Of a stretch of 17,554 bases of DNA, positions 1-5,815 are shown piece after piece. The stretch covers positions 1 to 17,554 of the forward strand of contig JAEYRN010000020.1 of the NCBI GenBank assembly GCA_023435565.1, given 5' to 3'. Position numbers and translations under genes: made by a program. Under the pieces are notes generated by a model that was not told the origin of the DNA, made no database searches, and saw nothing but the letters and a program-made list of their open reading frames with translations. The stretch is from Bacillota bacterium. Lineage in GTDB: Bacteria > Bacillota > UBA4882 > UBA8346. Numbering within the stretch: the first letter of the stretch is position 1; each line of letters begins with the position of its first letter.

Positions 1-41
1 TGAATATGTTTAGCTGGATTACGGAAGCGAATATTCTTGAA

Positions 42-74
42 GAGCCGGATGCGATAGTTCCGCAAGTCCGGATC
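42..74 (+). ncRNA. Group II intron domain V
   Basis: The 33-nt hairpin has a lower stem of GAGCCGGA (42-49) with TCCGGATC (67-74), one mismatch. It has the AGC catalytic triad at 43-45, an AG bulge at 65-66 and an upper stem GCG/CGC (51-53 with 61-63). This matches the family layout. The terminal loop is seven bases and lacks the usual GNRA tetraloop, a possible sign of decay. Confidence 0.66.
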
Positions 75-79
75 TGTAC

Positions 80-114
80 GGGGGGCGTCGAGTAATTGGC
101 GTCTCTACCGTGAC
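80..114 (+). ncRNA. Group II intron domain VI with bulged branch-point A
   Basis: Bases 81-91 pair continuously with 96-106 (11 pairs, several G-U) around a GUAA tetraloop at 92-95. The A at 107 is unpaired directly below the helix, and seven bases separate it from the inferred 3' splice site after 114, the spacing known for group II lariat branch points. Confidence 0.62.
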
Positions 115-450
115 GTTTTTCTATCCAGACGCCCGGAAAGCTGTGTCGCGGGACGTTATTGCCGGTCATCGTATAAAAAAGACTTATTTTGCCTACTCGG
201 ATAGCGGTTGTTTAGGGTCATCTCGTAGGTCCGCTTTAATCATCCACAAAAACCGGCATCGTGCCTAGCCATCATCCGTGATGGCTTTTTTGTTCGAAGT
301 CCCCCGCCCGCCCGAAGCAGTACTGAAAGCGGATTCACCTGCCGCAAGTTAGGCCGTACCGTTGTTCGGCTTCTCCGGGCGGAGACAATGGGCGGCGGAG
401 TTGTTCCCGATCCGGCTGGCCGGTTTCGATTTGGGGATAGGCGGCTAAGG
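115..450. other. GC-rich region without a recognisable gene
   Basis: This is the 3' flank of the intron. It is richer in G and C than the rest of the window. Both strands contain only short or odd open frames with no family resemblance and no Shine-Dalgarno site. The one clear element is the intrinsic terminator at 268-291. Confidence 0.5.
268..291 (+). terminator. Intrinsic terminator
   Basis: A perfect stem, GCCATCA with TGATGGC, encloses the four-base loop TCCG and is followed by six T. It would end transcription running through the group II intron and its 3' exon. No gene is recognisable just before it. Confidence 0.8.
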
Positions 451-499
451 AAAACGAAAAACCGCTAAAAGCCTTAACATGCAAGGGATTGAAGCGGTT
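451..499 (-). terminator. Terminator-like hairpin downstream of the first coiled-coil gene
   Basis: On the minus strand, stem AACCGCT/AGCGGTT (493-499 with 460-466) encloses a 26-base loop holding a smaller CCTT/AAGG stem, and is followed by a T-rich tract. It lies about 60 bp after the stop of the 562-798 gene. A homologous hairpin with a different but still complementary stem is at 857-903. Confidence 0.6.
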
Positions 500-561
500 A
501 TGGAACGTCACATATTTTTAAGGATAATCTCTTCCGGAGTGATAAGCGACTTAAACCGGGG

Positions 562-798
562 TTATTTCACCCGTTTGATTTCCACTTGGACTTCTTTATC
601 AAGTTCCTTAATCATCACCATAAGGTGCTGATGTTCCTGACGGTTTTGTTCGATATGGGTATCAAGTTTTTGTTCCACCCTTTCAACCCGTTGATCCATT
701 CTATCAATTTTGTCATTGACTAACTGCAATCCTTCACCGAAAGTCCGGAACTGCGCCCGTAAATCTTCCAACAATACCGCTACTTTGTTATCATCCAT
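562..798 (-). CDS. Small coiled-coil protein, paralogue A
   Basis: A 78-residue acidic, highly charged protein of unknown function. Nearly the whole chain is heptad-patterned helix (for example VNDKIDRMDQRVERVEQKLD), so a coiled-coil oligomer is expected. It has no signal peptide, membrane segment or known catalytic motif. The start is ATG at 798 with AGGAG at 808-812, nine bases upstream; an in-frame TTG at 801 is an alternative. It shares the blocks QFRTFGE near the N-terminus and QNR-EHQ in the C-terminal half with the gene at 1175-1357, so the two are duplicates. It has its own likely promoter (831-860) and terminator. Small coiled-coil proteins of this type are common hypothetical proteins in Bacillota; no function is claimed. 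Confidence 0.72.
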   Translation of the reverse strand: MDDNKVAVLLEDLRAQFRTFGEGLQLVNDKIDRMDQRVERVEQKLDTHIEQNRQEHQHLMVMIKELDKEVQVEIKRVK

Positions 799-830
799 CA
801 AAAATCACTCCTTTGAGATTCGGTGACAAT

Positions 831-860
831 ATTGTATCATAATTTCATTCCAGATAACAA
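831..860 (-). promoter_or_regulatory. Promoter of coiled-coil gene A
   Basis: On the minus strand a -35 TTGTTA (855-860) and a -10 TACAAT (831-836) are 18 bp apart, and TGA directly before the -10 makes an extended -10. The -35 overlaps the T-tract of the upstream hairpin at 857-903. Confidence 0.55.
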
Positions 861-903
861 AAAAACGCTCAAAACCCTTGATGTTTAAGTGATTAGAGCG
901 TTT
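857..903 (-). terminator. Terminator-like hairpin at the end of the XRE remnant
   Basis: On the minus strand the stem AAACGCTC/GAGCGTTT (896-903 with 863-870) is perfect over eight pairs, has a 25-base loop and is followed by a run of T. The stop codon of the regulator remnant (885-887) lies inside the loop, so the hairpin overlaps the end of that old reading frame. It is homologous to the hairpin at 451-499. Confidence 0.65.
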
Positions 904-1138
904 ATGGAACGGCATATATCTTTGGATTTCATTCCAACAAAGTATTCATTTTTTGTGATAAAAGCCTTGATAACCCCTAAGATTACTCTTTGATCCTCAC
1001 TATCCATTTGATCAACTTCAACAAAAGCTTCTAAAATCTCTTTGTTTCAAATTGTGGCGCTTAAGGCATTAGGGCTTCATTTTCAGAAACCAGATACTCA
1101 ACTGGAACTTGAAAAAATTCGGCTAACTTTCTAAAGGC
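885..1138 (-). pseudogene. Remnant of an XRE-family (helix-turn-helix) regulator
   Basis: Reading the minus strand from 1138, one frame gives AFRKLAEFFQVPVEYLVSEN, the typical end of an XRE/Cro-type HTH domain (LrKLAeFFnVsvdYLl). It then hits a stop at 1061-1063. A different frame continues with an in-frame TGA and then EILEAFVEVDQMDSEDQRVI and VIKAFITKNEYF, the helical C-terminal tail seen in many Bacillota XRE repressors, ending at 885-887. The N-terminal half of the HTH is missing, and at least one frameshift and one nonsense codon separate the two parts, so the gene is dead. Together with the two coiled-coil genes it suggests a decayed phage- or plasmid-like regulatory module. Confidence 0.7.
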
Positions 1139-1174
1139 TTATATGCTCAATGGACTATTAAAGGCTGGAGTAAA

Positions 1175-1357
1175 TTAAAATTTGCTAAATTTGACTTCTT
1201 GATTTAAATCGCTAATCATTTGACTTAACTGCTGGTGTTCGTATCGATTTTGCATTTTAAGAGCGTTAATTTCATCCTTAACTTCTTGTAATCCTTTATC
1301 TACTTTTTCTTCAACCCCGTCGAGCTTTTCGCCAAAAGTTCGGAATTGCGAGCGCAT
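1175..1357 (-). CDS. Small coiled-coil protein, paralogue B (N-terminally shortened)
   Basis: A 60-residue predicted helical, coiled-coil protein, paralogous to the 562-798 product: it shares QFRTFGE, then QNR-EHQ and a closing LNQEVK/LDKEVQ segment. Relative to the paralogue about 15 residues are missing from the N-terminus. The SD-like AGAGGTG and a GTGATG pair lie upstream but are out of frame with the body, as if a small deletion had joined them. The ATG at 1355-1357 is therefore preceded only by a poor GAGG. It may be weakly translated or a decaying duplicate. No function is known. Confidence 0.5.
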   Translation of the reverse strand: MRSQFRTFGEKLDGVEEKVDKGLQEVKDEINALKMQNRYEHQQLSQMISDLNQEVKFSKF

Positions 1358-1396
1358 TTCCTCATCACAAACACCTCTTAAAAATGGCGTGTTTAT

Positions 1397-1427
1397 ATTT
1401 TATCACAAAAAATCCCTTGATGATCAA
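1397..1427 (-). promoter_or_regulatory. Possible promoter of coiled-coil gene B
   Basis: On the minus strand a TGA-TAAAAT extended -10 (TAAAAT at 1397-1402) lies 19 bp from TTGATC (1422-1427). The spacing is long and the -35 poor, so the call rests mainly on the extended -10. Confidence 0.3.
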
Positions 1428-1460
1428 AAATACTTCACACGTTTAATTTAATCTAATCAA

Positions 1461-1479
1461 TGTAAACTATTAGTTTACA
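1461..1479. promoter_or_regulatory. Perfect 19-bp palindrome, likely operator
   Basis: TGTAAACTATTAGTTTACA has nine-base arms around a single T. It lies 27 bp upstream of the -35 of the polyferredoxin promoter, between the divergent 1175-1357 and 1585-2241 genes. The size and symmetry suit a dimeric repressor or activator (TetR or MarR type, for example), but no matching regulator gene is next to it. Confidence 0.5.
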
Positions 1480-1505
1480 CATCGAAAGAACGTAATATAT
1501 AAGGA

Positions 1506-1534
1506 TTGACAATTTAAAAAGCATATAATAATAT
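1506..1534 (+). promoter_or_regulatory. Promoter of the polyferredoxin gene
   Basis: A consensus -35 TTGACA (1506-1511) is followed after 17 bp by TAATAT (1529-1534, four of six matches). A perfect TATAAT at 1524-1529 is present but only 12 bp from the -35. Transcription would start near 1541, just before the palindrome at 1549. Confidence 0.5.
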
Positions 1535-1548
1535 ATTTAATATACAGC

Positions 1549-1564
1549 ATACCCTGTAGGGTAT
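1549..1564. promoter_or_regulatory. CsoR/CstR-like operator palindrome
   Basis: ATACCCTGTAGGGTAT is a perfect palindrome with seven-base arms and a two-base centre. CsoR-family repressors (Cu(I)-sensing CsoR, persulfide-sensing CstR) are known to bind TACCC-(spacer)-GGGTA sites, and this fits that pattern. It sits just downstream of the predicted transcription start and five bases before the Shine-Dalgarno AGGAGG (1569-1574), a classic repressor position. The regulator gene is not in the window, so the family assignment is by motif only. Confidence 0.5.
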
Positions 1565-1584
1565 CATTAGGAGGTCAAATCGAT

Positions 1585-2241
1585 TTGGACAAAGGTAAAC
1601 AGTTAATCCATCAATGGGTCTGGTTATTACTCCCGGCATTTTGTCTGCTGGGCCTATTTTTTCCTGCTATCGGAATGATTGCAATAGGTTGTATGATAGC
1701 TCCGATAATAATGGCATTTTTTAAAGGCCGAAGATGGTGTGGAGTCTATTGTCCGCGAGGAAGTTTTAATGACATTATACTTTCCAAAATATCCATGAAG
1801 AGACGGGCGCCGGCTTTATTAAGGAAAAGTTGGTTTAAGTTATTTTTCTTAATTTTACTGATGGGGGCTTTTGGGTTTCAATTAATCATGGCCCGGGAAA
1901 ATATTAATAATATTGGAGAAGTTTTTGTCCGGATGGTTATAATAACTACCCTATTTACCATAGCTCTTGGGATTATTTATAACCAGAGAACTTGGTGTTT
2001 AATCTGTCCCATGGGGACCATGGCTCATTATGTGGCAAAAACGAAAACCATCGAAAATCGGATTGAGCATGTTACTTTTGACAAGGATAAATGTATTCAT
2101 TGTAAAGTCTGCTCCAGAAATTGCCCTATCGCTATTGATGTTTATGGCCATTGGAAAGCAGGTAAGGTGATAGATGCCAATTGTATAAAATGTATGACTT
2201 GTGTTGGCAAATGTCCCAAAAAATCGTTGTATGTGGCTTAA
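1585..2241 (+). CDS. Membrane polyferredoxin, NapH/NosR/CcoG-like 4Fe-4S protein
   Basis: A 218-residue integral membrane electron carrier. About four hydrophobic segments span roughly residues 10-46 and 84-132. Each pair is followed by a Cys-rich loop: C52-x3-C56-P (WCGVYCPRG) and C138-x2-C141-P (WCLICPMG), motifs typical of NapH/NosR-type proteins. Two 4Fe-4S ferredoxin motifs follow, C170/C173/C176/C180 and C200/C203/C206/C210. The family passes electrons between the quinone or thiol pool and periplasmic or cytoplasmic acceptors; the partner here is unknown because the gene stands alone. The start is TTG at 1585 with AGGAGG ten bases upstream. The CsoR/CstR-like operator in its leader hints at control by copper or reactive sulfur. 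A terminator follows at 2368-2397. Confidence 0.82.
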   Translation: MDKGKQLIHQWVWLLLPAFCLLGLFFPAIGMIAIGCMIAPIIMAFFKGRRWCGVYCPRGSFNDIILSKISMKRRAPALLRKSWFKLFFLILLMGAFGFQLIMARENINNIGEVFVRMVIITTLFTIALGIIYNQRTWCLICPMGTMAHYVAKTKTIENRIEHVTFDKDKCIHCKVCSRNCPIAIDVYGHWKAGKVIDANCIKCMTCVGKCPKKSLYVA

Positions 2242-2367
2242 TGTTATTGACTTAGGGAACTAATCATACCACAAAGAATTCCCTCAATGATTTGAACGGC
2301 AGTTGGCTAACCATAGAAGCTACCAAAAATGCCATAATATGTTGGTGAATTATAGGTATAACAGAGT

Positions 2368-2397
2368 AAGCCCTGATCGGTTAGTTAGGGCTTTTTT
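2368..2397 (+). terminator. Intrinsic terminator after the polyferredoxin gene
   Basis: Stem AAGCCCT/AGGGCTT (seven perfect pairs), loop of 12 bases, then a run of T. It lies 127 bp after the stop codon; nothing coding is visible between. Confidence 0.75.
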
Positions 2398-2464
2398 GTT
2401 ATAATCGAGGCCGTAAAATTTTAATTTCAAACAACAATGAAGAAATAAAAAAAATGAACAATTA

Positions 2465-2492
2465 TTGCTTTCTAGTAAAACAATGTTATTAT
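2465..2492 (+). promoter_or_regulatory. Promoter of the AraC-type regulator gene
   Basis: TTGCTT (2465-2470) and TATTAT (2487-2492) are 16 bp apart, with TGT directly before the -10 (extended -10). Because it overlaps an upstream in-frame ATG at 2465, it argues for translation starting at 2531 instead. Confidence 0.45.
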
Positions 2493-2530
2493 TTAAATTA
2501 ATAATGTTTACCAAAAATCCGGGGAGCAAT

Positions 2531-3421
2531 ATGAACAAAGCGCAATTAATTATCGAAAAAAGCTTAACCTATGTTGAAAACCATTTAAAAGAAAAAATTG
2601 TATTGGAAGACATTGCGCTAAATGTGGGTGTTTCCAAATATCATTTACACCGGCTCTTCAAATCTTTAACCGGAGAAACCATTATTAGCTACGCTACCTC
2701 ACGTAAACTAACCTCCAGTATTCGGGAACTCCTTGCAACCGATTTGAGAATTATTGATATTGCCCATGAGTACGGCTTTGAGTATGAACAATCATATATC
2801 CGGGCTTTTCAAAAAGAATACGGGTGCACTCCTTTAAAGATCCGTAACAGCGGTGAAGCCGTTCCCATAAAAGAGAAGATTATGATTAATGAAATTCTAT
2901 CTGTTGAGGAAGCTATTACTTACCGACCCTTTTTTGTGATGAAACCCGCATTTCAATTAGTCGGTATCAGACATGAAATACCGTTAGGTTCCGATTATCT
3001 AATTCCTAATAAAGTTGGACGGGAGTTTTTTTATCAACACAGACCCTTGATTCAGAATATTGTCAATCCGGATGTTTATTTCGGCTATGTTAATTGGAGA
3101 CAGGAGAAAAATAGCGGATATACCATATATGTTCCTTCGGTCCAGGTTGAAAAGGTTCACGATATTCCTAATGGAATGACGGTTATTTCGATACCTGACA
3201 ATAAATATGTTGTCTTTCGGTTTGTCGGCTTCTTTCATCCGGAACAAGTTAATATTAAACATTTTGAACATTTACTGGAATACATGTATTCAAAATGGAT
3301 TACCCAAGCCGGATATGATATTGCCGAGTGTTTTCATCTTGAACGTATCGATAACAACATCGCTAAAGATGATTATTGCGAAGTTGATTTGTATCAGCCA
3401 ATTAAAGAAAGGGTTAACTGA
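2531..3421 (+). CDS. AraC-family transcriptional regulator with GyrI-like effector domain
   Basis: A 296-residue regulator in the Rob-like arrangement. An N-terminal double helix-turn-helix domain spans about residues 8-105; the first helix-turn-helix region includes LEDIALNVGVSKYHLHRLFK and the second ends in YGFEYEQSYIRAFQKEYGCTP, the AraC signature. A GyrI/Bacterial-transcription-activator effector domain follows, about 130-290, a fold that binds small hydrophobic or cationic ligands. The start ATG at 2531 has GGGGAG just upstream; an in-frame ATG at 2465 lies in the likely promoter and adds residues unlike the family. The gene stands alone and ends five bases before a MITE-like element. 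Targets and ligand cannot be read from the sequence; autoregulation is possible. Confidence 0.88.
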   Translation: MNKAQLIIEKSLTYVENHLKEKIVLEDIALNVGVSKYHLHRLFKSLTGETIISYATSRKLTSSIRELLATDLRIIDIAHEYGFEYEQSYIRAFQKEYGCTPLKIRNSGEAVPIKEKIMINEILSVEEAITYRPFFVMKPAFQLVGIRHEIPLGSDYLIPNKVGREFFYQHRPLIQNIVNPDVYFGYVNWRQEKNSGYTIYVPSVQVEKVHDIPNGMTVISIPDNKYVVFRFVGFFHPEQVNIKHFEHLLEYMYSKWITQAGYDIAECFHLERIDNNIAKDDYCEVDLYQPIKERVN

Positions 3422-3426
3422 ATTCA

Positions 3427-3537
3427 GAATTGCATAATTCTTGATTTTAGCTTTGGCTCACAATATATTGATAGATACATCTGGGTTAATCACTATATAT
3501 TGTGGCTAAAGAGTTAACTAAGGAAATTATGCAATTC
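3427..3537. mobile_element. MITE-like palindromic element, copy A
   Basis: A 111-bp element with perfect 13-bp terminal inverted repeats (GAATTGCATAATT / AATTATGCAATTC) and largely complementary arms, including CACAATATAT with ATATATTGTG, so the whole unit can fold into one hairpin. A second copy of exactly the same length is at 7130-7240, about 88% identical without gaps. It has no coding capacity and lies five bases after the AraC-type gene. No convincing target-site duplication is visible, and no transposase with matching ends is in the window. Confidence 0.75.
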
Positions 3538-3622
3538 CCTCACATATATATTGTAAATTTTGTCCTTATTTGTACCGATAAACATAGTAATGTAGTTTTA
3601 ATAGTAAACGGAGGGGTTATTA

Positions 3623-4222
3623 ATGAGATTATTATTAGCGATTTCCTTATCAATCTGTCTTGTATTATCAATTTCGGCCGTTGCTTCCGCCGAAGTAATT
3701 CGCATTACCCCCGAAGTAATGGACGCTGAGTTGGAAATGGGCGATTATTCAGAATCGGGAAACATTTATTCTTTAAGCGGCGAGTTAAATTTCGTGGCGG
3801 TCCGTGCCGGACTCGATTTGGGGTCTGGGGAGTTTGACGATATTGAATATACTATGACCGGTGTTCGAATCGGAACGGAGCTGCCATTGGTTCTTTTCAA
3901 GTTAATTGCCTTTGGCGGATATCAAAATTATAAGTTTGAATCTTCTGATTATGTGGATGCAGATATTAAAGGTACCGTCTTTGGCGTTGGTTTGGAACGT
4001 AAATTAAACAAATTCTTTTCCATACGAGGAGTTTTCACTTCATCCTTAGATATGGAAGCTGATGATGAAAAGATTGACTTTAGCGGCGTTAAGCTTGATT
4101 GTATCTTTACCACTGCTCCTTTGGTGGACTTTTTTGCCGGATACCGGAGTTTAAGATTTGAAAACGACGACAGCGAACTTGAGGTATCCGGGTTAGCAGC
4201 CGGGGTACGACTTGGTATATAA
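3623..4222 (+). CDS. Exported protein, probable small outer-membrane beta-barrel
   Basis: 199 residues beginning with a clear signal peptide (short basic start, hydrophobic core, cleavage likely after ASA at 21-23). The mature part has the alternating pattern and glycine/aromatic-rich turns of OmpA/OmpW-type eight-strand barrels, such as VGLERKLNKFFSIRGVFTSS and DFFAGYRSLRFEN, with acidic loops, and ends in AAGVRLGI. It lacks the usual terminal Phe, and no exact family is recognised. The start ATG at 3623 has GGAGGGG seven bases upstream. The next gene begins 23 bp on with its own SD, so the two are probably co-transcribed. If it is a barrel, the host should have an outer membrane. Confidence 0.65.
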   Translation: MRLLLAISLSICLVLSISAVASAEVIRITPEVMDAELEMGDYSESGNIYSLSGELNFVAVRAGLDLGSGEFDDIEYTMTGVRIGTELPLVLFKLIAFGGYQNYKFESSDYVDADIKGTVFGVGLERKLNKFFSIRGVFTSSLDMEADDEKIDFSGVKLDCIFTTAPLVDFFAGYRSLRFENDDSELEVSGLAAGVRLGI

Positions 4223-4245
4223 TTAGGATAACCGAGGTGATTCCT

Positions 4246-4557
4246 TTGATTACTCAAAAGAAGGAACTGACTCAGGATCAACAAAATCAAATCGCCAAAT
4301 GGAAAGCGGTTATTACTACATATGAACTAAAAGGGGAAGAATCCTTTTCGTCCGTAAAGATCCAGGAGTTATTGAATGAGATTCAAGATTTCATCAAATA
4401 TGGTTTGCCGGATTATCTCTTTCAAGGTATAAAAAAAGTCACTGATGCTATTTTCGAAGCATCACAGGTTTTGGCCGAACCGGAAAAAAATGAAGAACAT
4501 TACCAACAAGTCAGCCGTCATTTGTATCTCGCCATAAAGGAATTATCCGGCGAATAA
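4246..4557 (+). CDS. Small helical protein of unknown function
   Basis: 103 residues, soluble, charged, predicted all-helical, with no signal peptide, cysteine motif or recognisable domain. A helical central part (IQELLNEIQDFIKYGLPDYL) is followed by a hydrophobic helix and a final HLYLAIKEL helix. TTG at 4246 is the preferred start because GAGGTGA at 4234-4240 sits five bases before it; the GTG at 4237 lies inside that Shine-Dalgarno site. It is 23 bp downstream of the barrel-like protein gene and is probably in its operon. Function is unknown. Confidence 0.62.
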   Translation: MITQKKELTQDQQNQIAKWKAVITTYELKGEESFSSVKIQELLNEIQDFIKYGLPDYLFQGIKKVTDAIFEASQVLAEPEKNEEHYQQVSRHLYLAIKELSGE

Positions 4558-4710
4558 GCGATTGGATAATATTAACGGGTAAATTTAATTTAAAAAAGAC
4601 CAAGCTATAAAAAAACATTAACTTCTCAAAGAAAAAACAAGGACTTTTGATTTTAATATCCAGTTGTGCTTTGGAAAAGTTAACGAATGTTTGCAAAAAC
4701 CGTTGGAAGA

Positions 4711-4739
4711 TTGTTATTTGGTAAAACATGTGGTAAGAT
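4711..4739 (+). promoter_or_regulatory. Promoter of the Nfu-type gene
   Basis: TTGTTA (4711-4716), 17-bp spacer, TAAGAT (4734-4739) preceded by TGG, an extended -10. Similar TTGTT / TG-n / TA---T promoters lie before folC, the 7629 gene and the minus-strand coiled-coil gene. Confidence 0.5.
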
Positions 4740-4772
4740 TAAACGGATAGAATTAGAAAAAAGGGGATCAAG

Positions 4773-4991
4773 ATGAAAGAAAAAGTTTCCGAAGCGCTTA
4801 ATCAGATCAGACCTTCCCTACAAGCTGACGGCGGTGACGTTGAACTGGTGAATGTAGTGGATGGTGTGGTCCAGGTACGATTAAAAGGCGCATGCGCCGG
4901 TTGTCCTATGTCGCAGATGACTTTGAAAAACGGGATTGAACGTTATTTAAAACAAGTTATTCCTGAAGTAAAAAGCGTTGAAGGTGTTTAA
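4773..4991 (+). CDS. NifU-like C-terminal domain protein (Fe-S cluster carrier)
   Basis: A 72-residue stand-alone Nfu domain. It shows LNQIRPSLQADGGDVELV, the conserved opening of the family, then the cluster-binding CAGCPMS motif (C41 and C44) and the closing GIERYLKQVIPEV helix. Dimers of such proteins hold a [4Fe-4S] cluster on the two CxxC pairs and deliver it to target apoproteins; this window encodes several Fe-S proteins. GGGG four bases... upstream of ATG serves as ribosome binding site, and the gene is a single transcription unit with its own promoter and terminator (5020-5053). Length is normal for the short Bacillota form. Confidence 0.93.
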   Translation: MKEKVSEALNQIRPSLQADGGDVELVNVVDGVVQVRLKGACAGCPMSQMTLKNGIERYLKQVIPEVKSVEGV

Positions 4992-5019
4992 CCGGGATTA
5001 GGTCGGGTTTAAGATTAAC

Positions 5020-5053
5020 AATACCCTTGGAAACGAGGGTATTTTGCTTTTTT
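5020..5053 (+). terminator. Intrinsic terminator after the Nfu gene
   Basis: Stem AATACCCT/AGGGTATT (eight pairs, 5020-5027 with 5036-5043), loop TGGAAACG, then TTGCTTTTTT. It stands between convergent genes; in the reverse direction the T-run is poor, so trmL may not use it. Confidence 0.7.
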
Positions 5054-5080
5054 ACGGGAAAATTCAACTAAAGCTATTAT

Positions 5081-5539
5081 TCAAGTTAAAACGGGGAAGC
5101 TTTGTTGGCGTAAAGCTTCGTAGAGAATGATTCCAACCGAGTTAGCGAGATTTAAAGACCTGGCCTCCTGAGACATAGGAATTTTAATATTATGCTCCGG
5201 GTTCAATTTTAAGATTTCAGAAGGCAGGCCCCGGGTTTCCGGACCGAATACCAGAGAATCCTCAGGAAGGTAACAAATATCTGAATAAAAGCGCTGTGCT
5301 TTCGTGGTGGCGTAAAAAATTCGTTGTTCGGGGTATTGTGAAAGATAAGTATCGAAGTTTAAATGGCGTTTGATATTTACTAATTCCCAATAATCAAGCC
5401 CGGCCCGTTTTAAACGTTGATCATCCCAAAAAAAACCTAAGGGTTCGATCAGGTGCAGTTCCACCCGGGCCGCAGCGCAAAGCCGGGCTATGTTCCCGGT
5501 ATTTTGTGGTATTTCCGGTTGATAGAGAACGATATGCAT
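5081..5539 (-). CDS. trmL: tRNA (cytidine(34)-2'-O)-methyltransferase TrmL
   Basis: 152 residues, the full length of this compact SPOUT-class methyltransferase, which 2'-O-methylates the wobble base of tRNA-Leu using S-adenosylmethionine. All three trefoil-knot motifs are visible: LYQPEIPQNTGNIARLCAAA at 5-24, LVFGPETRGLPSEIL at 96-110 and IPMSQEARSLNLANSVGIIL at 120-139. The start ATG at 5537-5539 is preceded by GGAGG (5546-5550) at a spacing of six. It is convergent to the nfu gene and divergent from folC, with a palindromic repeat between. No promoter was confidently found. Confidence 0.95.
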   Translation of the reverse strand: MHIVLYQPEIPQNTGNIARLCAAARVELHLIEPLGFFWDDQRLKRAGLDYWELVNIKRHLNFDTYLSQYPEQRIFYATTKAQRFYSDICYLPEDSLVFGPETRGLPSEILKLNPEHNIKIPMSQEARSLNLANSVGIILYEALRQQSFPVLT

Positions 5540-5619
5540 GTAAGACCTCCGTTAATTTGTAGTCGGAAGACAGGAGTCAGTATTGAGGGTTGGTTCTAAA
5601 GAGTAGCTTCCTAAAAAAC

Positions 5620-5706
5620 CGTGCTCGTGCGCGTAATCGAAAGTTCATTTTGCTCAATTAAAAGACGATTACGATAACGAGCACCGCTTCATTGAGCACG
5701 AGCACG
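5620..5706. repeat. REP-like nested inverted repeat (GTGCTCG type)
   Basis: The 87-bp segment contains three inverted-repeat pairs that compete. The outer pair is CGTGCTCGTGC with GCACGAGCACG (5620-5630 and 5696-5706, 11 perfect). The second is a 19-base pair with three mismatches (5621-5639 and 5666-5684). The third is TGCTCAAT with ATTGAGCA (5651-5658 and 5691-5698). It is more GC-rich than its surroundings and lies between divergent trmL and folC, just before the folC promoter. It looks like a dispersed palindromic repeat; other copies should be sought in the genome. Confidence 0.6.
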
Positions 5707-5715
5707 CAAAATAAC

Positions 5716-5743
5716 TTGTTTTAGGTTAAATTTGTGGTACAAT
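5716..5743 (+). promoter_or_regulatory. Promoter of folC
   Basis: TTGTTT (5716-5721), 16-bp spacer, TACAAT (5738-5743), with TGG directly before the -10. Transcription would begin near 5750, giving a leader of about 65 nt. Confidence 0.55.
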
Positions 5744-5771
5744 ATTTTTATTATAGCACTGAAAACAACTG

Positions 5772-5805
5772 GGGGAAAGCGGGGTGGACCGTTTTCCTCT
5801 TTTTT
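5772..5805 (+). terminator. Leader terminator in front of folC
   Basis: An 11-pair stem (GGGGAAAGCGG with CCGTTTTCCTC, two G-U pairs), six-base loop GGTGGA and six T follow, and the Shine-Dalgarno GGAGG begins at the very next base. It lies between the likely promoter and the start codon, so it is placed to act as an attenuator. CCTC of the 3' arm could alternatively pair with GAGG of the Shine-Dalgarno. No known riboswitch (for example THF) is recognisable in the short leader. Confidence 0.6.
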
Positions 5806-5815
5806 GGAGGGAGAA

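Larger units (their letters stand above)
1..114 (+). mobile_element. 3' end of a group II intron (domains V and VI)
   Basis: The first bases carry the conserved 3' structure of a bacterial group II intron: a domain V hairpin at 42-74 and a domain VI hairpin at 81-106 with a GUAA loop, followed by an unpaired A at 107 that suits the branch point. Counting seven bases on from that A puts the intron end at about 114 (sequence ...GTGAC). The rest of the intron, including any reverse transcriptase gene, lies to the left of the window; the TGA at 1-3 could be its stop codon, but no protein is recognisable here. The domain V tip does not show a clean GNRA tetraloop, so the copy may be decayed. Confidence 0.68.

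Noticed and set aside
292..450. Long GC-rich frame on the minus strand
   Set aside because: No start with ribosome binding site, it runs through the terminator at 268-291, and the amino-acid composition is unlike a real protein.
2465..2530. Upstream in-frame start of the AraC-type gene
   Set aside because: It coincides with the likely promoter, has no Shine-Dalgarno site and adds residues before the family's usual N-terminus; ATG 2531 has GGGGAG.
4237..4245. GTG start for the 103-residue protein
   Set aside because: The GTG is part of the GAGGTGA ribosome binding site for TTG 4246.
5020..5043. CsoR-like operator after nfu
   Set aside because: ATACCC and GGGTAT recur here, but 12 bases apart as the stem of a normal terminator after the gene.
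5732..5815. Upstream TTG start extending folC
   Set aside because: It lies inside the -10 region and crosses the leader terminator; ATG 5816 with GGAGGG matches the family N-terminus.
5750..5815. THF riboswitch before folC
   Set aside because: The leader is shorter than the known aptamer and lacks its conserved joining sequences; only the terminator hairpin is visible.
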